Assembly: GCA_964477275.1 (NCBI GenBank)
Contig: CAYZDV010000061.1
Location: 1-11,579 of the forward strand
Source: CAYZDV01 sp964477275
Lineage (GTDB): Bacteria > Acidobacteriota > Aminicenantia > Aminicenantales > Aminicenantaceae
DNA length: 11,579 nucleotides
Direction: 5' to 3'
Positions 8,175 to 11,579 of the stretch are shown in pieces. Each line of letters begins with the position of its first letter. The stretch's first letter is position 1. A model generated the notes under the pieces. It was not told the DNA's origin and searched no databases. It saw only the letters and a program-made list of their open reading frames with translations. A program made the position numbers and the translations under genes.

Positions 8175-8587
8175 AGTCCTAAAGCGGTAATAATCTCATT
8201 CTCCAGGGCTTGGCGAAGTTCGTCTTTGAGCCTTTCCTCATCAAAAGGTTCTTCCTTCTCCCCCTCTTTCAGGATAACTTTCCTCCTGATCTCCTTCTGG
8301 CCCGACGCCCCTTCACCGAAGGCCTTCTCCAGCACTTCCTCGATGAGCTCTCTTTTGGAAGATAGGACCCTGAGCTTCTTTTCCAGATTCGCCTGGGTGA
8401 TGAGACGGCTGGCTTCAAGCCGCGCCTGCCGTTCAGCTTCTTTCAGCATGGCTTCGGCCAGCTCCTCTGCTTCTATTTGAGCCTTCTTTTTGATCTCTTC
8501 GGCCTTCTGGCGGGATTCCCGGATGATGTTTTCTGCCCCGGACCGGGCGTCATCCATGATTCTTTTGAGGATGCTCTCCAGGCTCAT
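8171..8587 (-). CDS. atpE: V/A-type ATPase subunit E (peripheral stalk), short form
   Basis: This 138-residue protein is one strand of the peripheral stalk that holds the head still against the rotor. Residues 1-95 are a charged coiled coil rich in E, K, A and R (ENIIRESRQKAEEIKKKAQ), the usual partner of the G/H subunit. Family members are about 185-200 residues. Here the tail runs almost directly from the helix (KRELIEEVLEKAFGEG) to the closing FDEERLKDELRQALENEI, which resembles the last helix of the normal C-terminal domain. About 50 residues of the alpha/beta domain in between are therefore missing. Position between K and C supports the call. GGGAG (8598-8602) lies ten bases before the ATG. 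Confidence 0.85.
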   Translation of the reverse strand: MSLESILKRIMDDARSGAENIIRESRQKAEEIKKKAQIEAEELAEAMLKEAERQARLEASRLITQANLEKKLRVLSSKRELIEEVLEKAFGEGASGQKEIRRKVILKEGEKEEPFDEERLKDELRQALENEIITALGL

Positions 8588-8617
8588 ACGCGGTCTTCTC
8601 CCATTTCACGCCCAGGG

Positions 8618-9091
8618 TTAAAGAACAATCCAGTTGAGCACGAGGATGGTGACCAGGAGCCCCAGGACGGCATAGGTCTCGACCAGGGCCGCCATGATGA
8701 CCGGCTTCATCAGGTCCTTGGGTTGCTTGGCAACCATGTAGACGCCCGAAGCGCACACCTTGCCCTGATGAATGGCCGAAATGAGGCCGGTGAAGGCCAC
8801 GGGCAGGCAGGCGACGAGAATCTGGGCTCCCTGGTAAACGTCGGGCTGCGCCATTGCCCCCGAGGCCAGACCCAGCTTGAGGAAGACCAGGAAGGCGCTC
8901 AGAAACCCGTAAATTCCCTGGGTGCCGGGCAGGGCCACGAAGAGCAGAAGAATGCCGAATTTCTCCGGGTCCTCGGTCATGACGCCGCTGGAAGCCTGGC
9001 CGGCCAAGCCCACGCCGATGGCCGAGCCTATCCCGCCGAGGATGACAGCCAGGGCGCCGCCGAATATCGCCAAAGTCATACCTAAGGCCAT
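8618..9091 (-). CDS. atpK: V/A-type ATPase subunit K (membrane rotor ring proteolipid, Na+-type site)
   Basis: This 157-residue protein has four membrane helices formed by two fused hairpins, as in E. hirae NtpK. It forms the rotating ring that carries the ions. Helix 1 is glycine-rich (GGIGSAIGVGLAGQ). Helix 2 contains LPGTQGIYG (54-62), helix 3 ends in HQGK (Q109), and helix 4 contains VETY (E138). Comparison with NtpK puts L54, T57, Q58, Y61, Q109 and E138 on its L61, T64, Q65, Y68, Q110 and E139, the Na+-binding set. The first hairpin has Gln where the second has the carboxylate, so each subunit carries one ion site, as is normal for this class. A strong GAGGAGG ribosome site precedes the ATG. 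Confidence 0.95.
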   Translation of the reverse strand: MALGMTLAIFGGALAVILGGIGSAIGVGLAGQASSGVMTEDPEKFGILLLFVALPGTQGIYGFLSAFLVFLKLGLASGAMAQPDVYQGAQILVACLPVAFTGLISAIHQGKVCASGVYMVAKQPKDLMKPVIMAALVETYAVLGLLVTILVLNWIVL

Positions 9092-9096
9092 ATCTT

Positions 9097-9103
9097 CCTC
9101 CTC
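9097..9103 (-). promoter_or_regulatory. Strong ribosome binding site of the subunit K gene
   Basis: The minus strand reads GAGGAGG, five bases before the ATG at 9091. It is the best Shine-Dalgarno sequence in the operon, and K is the subunit needed in most copies (about ten per complex). The other genes mostly have weak sites or overlap their neighbour. Confidence 0.75.
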
Positions 9104-9116
9104 TTTTTTGTTCTAT

Positions 9117-9138
9117 ATTCTAACCAAATTCTAACCAA
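9117..9138. repeat. Perfect tandem duplication of an 11-bp unit
   Basis: ATTCTAACCAA occurs twice without a gap (9117-9127 and 9128-9138). It fills most of the 48-bp space between the stop of the I gene (9140) and the ribosome site of the K gene. It is AT-rich and makes no obvious hairpin. It probably arose by replication slippage. Confidence 0.8.
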
Positions 9139-9139
9139 T

Positions 9140-11056
9140 TCAGGTAAATTCCACGAACTTGCCTGCAAGCTCGAATGGCTTGAAGGGTTTCCCGCCCGCC
9201 TTGAAAAACTTGCTGAAAAATTCGACGAACTGAAGACGCATTGAATGCACGAACCCGCCGAGAAAACTGATGGCCAGGTTGAACAGATGGCCACCGCTGA
9301 AAATCACCGCAGCCAGGAGCCAGCCCACCCAGGGGATGCTGCTGACCGACTGCACCAGGGTGTTGACCACCATTGCGATGACGGTCGTGGCCAGGCCGAG
9401 GGCGAGAAGGCGCGAGTAAGACAGAACGTCGGAAAGATAGCGGGATATATCGTAGAGGCTGTAGAGTCCGCCGAAAAAGCGGGCCAGGGGGTTGCGGCTC
9501 GGCGCGGCAAAAAAAACAATCCCGGCCGCTCCCAGAAGAGAGAGAATCCCCCAGAGGGATTGTCGGGTCTGAGGATAAAGATAGAGAACGAGAGAAGGCA
9601 GAAGCAGCAGCCATCCTCCCTGGACGAAGATCGGCTGAAGATAACTTTTATTTTTGAGTCCGTTGATCATGTTCAGCAGGGTGCCAAACCACACTTGAAT
9701 GAAGCCCAGAGCGAGCGCAATGCCGAGGAAAGAGAGGGAATCCTGGAGCGGGTCGATGATCATCAGCTTTCGGAGAGGGAAACCGAACCAGCCCCCGATC
9801 AGGGCTCCGAGAACGGCGGTTGATCCCCCCAGATAGGCCATGAGAGTCAGGAATTGACGCAGGCCTCCTCTGGGCCTGGCCAGCTTGAGGAAAAGGAGGC
9901 TCAAGAGGGTGACCAGAAGACCGTAGCCGGCCTCACTAACGCAGAGGCCGACAAAAAGAAAAAAGAAGGGAGCCATGGGAAGGGTGGGGTCAAAGGATTT
10001 CTGGCGGGGGAGCCCGTAGAGTCTGGTGACCAGCTCGAAAGGCCGGCAGGGAGCGGGGTTCTCCAGGACAACCGGAGGATCCTCCTCAGGAAGAGGGTCG
10101 TGGAGAAAGACCTCTGTCACACCGGAATAGGGCTTGAGCCGGGATTCGAGTTTTTGCACATCGGCGGAACGCACCCAGCCTTCCAGGTAAAAAACGCGCT
10201 CGGTCTCTCCCAGAAGACGCGAGGAAGAAATTTTTTCCCGCTCGTTGAACAGCACATCATGAACGAGCATCAGCTTCTGGCGGTGGACGAGAAGGCTCTG
10301 GCCTTCTTTTTCCAGCTCCTCGAGCCTTTTTCTCTTTTCCTCGATTTCGCGGTCTATATTCTCCATGACATCCCGGACTCTGTCCTCCTCCCCGGCCCTG
10401 TTGAGCATGTGTTCGGTGAAATAGACGGGAGAAAAACCGAGCTCTTTGAGCCTCTGCCCAAAAACTTCTTTCTCTTTGAGCGGATAGATGAGCAGAAGAT
10501 AGAGTTTTCTCTTCTCCCTTTTGATCACCTCATACCAGAGAGCCTCCTCATCAGCCATCCTCTGAAGGCCTTCAATCTGTTTGGCAGCCAGGATGCCGAG
10601 GAAGAGCTCTGTCGACTCGGTGGGGGTAAAGGCCTTGATGGGCAGATCGAGCCCTGAGAGGGAGAGAAGAAATTCGTTTTCTCTCTTCAGAAAGCGGATG
10701 TCTGACTCGATGCTCTCGGCCTCCTCCTCCAGTCTTTCAAGCCTGTCCAGAACAGAGAGGTAATCAAAATCCAGAGCTTTTACTCTCTCCCGGCGGGAAA
10801 GCTGCGGTTTGGGAGATATGAGCTTCTGCACAAAACCTGTTTTTTCCCAGCGTGCGAGATAGGTCAGGCCGTGGGACACGCGGGCCAGGTCGCGTTCAAT
10901 GGAAGAGACCTCTGGCAAGGAGGCCCGAAGCTCCAGTCCTTTCGTATCGACCTCTTCCAGGTGAATCAACCCCTCTTCTTGAAGGGAAGAGAGGACATCC
11001 ATTTTCACGCCGGAGTGGGCAAGGAGATGAAACTTTTGAAGTGCGGCGATGGCCAT
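9140..11056 (-). CDS. atpI: V/A-type ATPase subunit I (membrane stator, a-type)
   Basis: This 638-residue protein has two halves. Residues 1 to about 350 form a cytoplasmic arm with two long charged coiled coils (for example LERLEEEAESIESDI and IDREIEEKRKRLEELEKEG) that hold the E/G stalks. From about 365 onward there are seven or eight hydrophobic helices in the membrane, forming the half-channels for the ion. The segment RYLSDVLSYSRLLALGLA contains the conserved arginine (about R549) that faces the ring carboxylate. The ending GGHLFNLAISFLGGFVHSMRLQFVEFF is the family C-terminal signature. Length is typical (620-660). The ATG follows the H gene stop after two bases (TAACCATG) with no good ribosome site close by, so translation is probably coupled. 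Confidence 0.95.
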   Translation of the reverse strand: MAIAALQKFHLLAHSGVKMDVLSSLQEEGLIHLEEVDTKGLELRASLPEVSSIERDLARVSHGLTYLARWEKTGFVQKLISPKPQLSRRERVKALDFDYLSVLDRLERLEEEAESIESDIRFLKRENEFLLSLSGLDLPIKAFTPTESTELFLGILAAKQIEGLQRMADEEALWYEVIKREKRKLYLLLIYPLKEKEVFGQRLKELGFSPVYFTEHMLNRAGEEDRVRDVMENIDREIEEKRKRLEELEKEGQSLLVHRQKLMLVHDVLFNEREKISSSRLLGETERVFYLEGWVRSADVQKLESRLKPYSGVTEVFLHDPLPEEDPPVVLENPAPCRPFELVTRLYGLPRQKSFDPTLPMAPFFFLFVGLCVSEAGYGLLVTLLSLLFLKLARPRGGLRQFLTLMAYLGGSTAVLGALIGGWFGFPLRKLMIIDPLQDSLSFLGIALALGFIQVWFGTLLNMINGLKNKSYLQPIFVQGGWLLLLPSLVLYLYPQTRQSLWGILSLLGAAGIVFFAAPSRNPLARFFGGLYSLYDISRYLSDVLSYSRLLALGLATTVIAMVVNTLVQSVSSIPWVGWLLAAVIFSGGHLFNLAISFLGGFVHSMRLQFVEFFSKFFKAGGKPFKPFELAGKFVEFT

Positions 11057-11058
11057 GG

Positions 11059-11418
11059 TTAGAGAATTTTCCCTTCCAGGAAACGGCGGACCTTTCGAGC
11101 GATTTTCGTCACCGCTCCGGGCATGGCCGAGGAGGCCTTCCGATGCAGGGAATCGATTTCTTTCTCTCCGTCCTTCCGGATTCGCTCCGCTTCCTTCACC
11201 GCCTCCTCAACGATCGCCTGCTTCTTCTCTTCCGCTTTCTTTCTGGCCTGAGCGATACGGTTTTCTTTGATTTTCCTGGCTTCTTCCCCGGCCTCTTCAA
11301 TGATTCTGGCCGCTTTTTCCTCTCGGGCCATGGAGATGATCTGGCGTGCTTCTCTTTCCGCTTCCTTGATCCGCTGCAGAGCAGCCGCCGCTCCGCTATT
11401 TAGGGTGTCTTTACTCAT
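11059..11418 (-). CDS. atpH: V/A-type ATPase subunit G/H (peripheral stalk coiled coil)
   Basis: This 119-residue protein is highly charged and almost entirely helical. The repeating AEREARQIISMAREEKAARIIEEAGEEARK pattern is typical of the G/H subunit (NtpF in E. hirae), which pairs with E to form the peripheral stalk. A basic tail, ARKVRRFLEGKIL, follows. It is low in complexity, so sequence alone is weaker evidence, but its position directly before the I gene as first gene of the operon is the standard one. The ATG at 11418 is the only plausible start: the frame is closed by a TAA about 35 bases upstream and the next Met is at residue 30. No clear Shine-Dalgarno precedes it; a small imperfect hairpin occupies that position. 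Confidence 0.85.
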   Translation of the reverse strand: MSKDTLNSGAAAALQRIKEAEREARQIISMAREEKAARIIEEAGEEARKIKENRIAQARKKAEEKKQAIVEEAVKEAERIRKDGEKEIDSLHRKASSAMPGAVTKIARKVRRFLEGKIL

Positions 11419-11440
11419 CTTGAAAACCCGAATTTTGAAG
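11419..11440 (-). promoter_or_regulatory. Imperfect inverted repeat directly before the first ATPase start codon
   Basis: On the minus strand CTTCAAAA and TTTTCAAG pair except for one C-C mismatch, around the loop TTCGGG, and the second arm touches the ATG. It stands where a ribosome site would be expected. It may be a weak translational control hairpin or chance in AT-rich leader DNA. Confidence 0.35.
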
Positions 11441-11516
11441 ATTTTTTACCTTCTACAGATATATGATGGCTTACTGCGAGGCTTTTTTCGGTTATTAACT
11501 CGAATTAGAAAGAAAT

Positions 11517-11545
11517 ATTATATCCAATGAGCGTTCCTTTTTGAA
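11517..11545 (-). promoter_or_regulatory. Probable sigma-70-type promoter of the V-ATPase operon
   Basis: The minus strand has a perfect TATAAT (11522-11517) and, 17 bases upstream, TTCAAA (11545-11540), matching four of six positions of the -35 consensus. Transcription would start near 11510, leaving a leader of about 90 bases before the first ATPase gene. The whole 11419-11579 stretch is AT-rich with no gene in either strand that can be supported. No other promoter of similar quality was seen between the ATPase genes. Confidence 0.65.
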
Positions 11546-11579
11546 GCGAAAAGATTTCAGGGGAAGCATTTTTTCCGTG

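Noticed and set aside
9854..10657. A 267-codon plus-strand frame (also 6232-7020 and 7695-8480)
   Set aside because: These lie antisense to the well-supported subunits I, A, and C/E respectively, and their translations are composition-biased without motifs.
11419..11579. A possible leader riboswitch or divergent gene start
   Set aside because: I compared it mentally with common motifs such as the cyclic di-GMP aptamer and found no match. Only the promoter and a weak hairpin can be supported, and the window ends too soon to show a divergent gene.

Overview
The window reads as a GC-rich (roughly 55-60%) bacterial chromosome segment with two transcription units that converge near position 3300. 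No phage, CRISPR, rRNA, tRNA or transposase gene is visible. The gene content suggests an uncultured, probably anaerobic bacterium that uses a V/A-type ATPase. The cell-wall genes show it is a bacterium and not an archaeon. A phylum cannot be fixed from this segment; an Aminicenantes- or Acidobacteriota-like lineage is only a guess.

Plus strand, 1-3283: two genes for handling N-acetylmuramic acid (MurNAc) or related cell-wall sugars. The first is a large double-SIS protein of the MurQ / glucokinase-regulator type, whose 5' end lies outside the window. Four bases after it comes an exported DUF1343 protein of the NamZ exo-beta-N-acetylmuramidase family. NamZ would release MurNAc from peptidoglycan outside the cytoplasm. 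MurQ-type enzymes remove the lactyl ether from MurNAc-6-phosphate inside the cell. Together they look like part of a peptidoglycan recycling or scavenging operon.

Junction, 3284-3320: a perfect 13-bp inverted repeat with a 5-base loop, carrying A6 and T6 tracts in its arms. It lies between the convergent genes and overlaps the last bases of the V-ATPase subunit D gene, so it looks like a bidirectional terminator. Its core also resembles a short palindromic repeat found in many uncultured bacterial genomes.

Minus strand, 11545 down to 3316: a promoter followed by a complete nine-gene V/A-type ATPase operon in the order G/H-I-K-E-C-F-A-B-D. This is the same order as the Enterococcus hirae Na+-ATPase operon ntpFIKECGABD. 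The last six genes overlap one another by 4-14 bp. Subunits A and B form the catalytic head, D, F and C the central stalk, E and G/H the peripheral stalk, and K and I the membrane ion path. Subunit K carries all six residues of the Na+ site known from E. hirae NtpK, which suggests a Na+-coupled enzyme. Subunits E and C are clearly shorter than usual.

No new system is evident. The points most worth checking are the predicted Na+ specificity, the shortened E and C stalk subunits, the hairpin at the convergent junction, and the MurQ-like/NamZ pairing.
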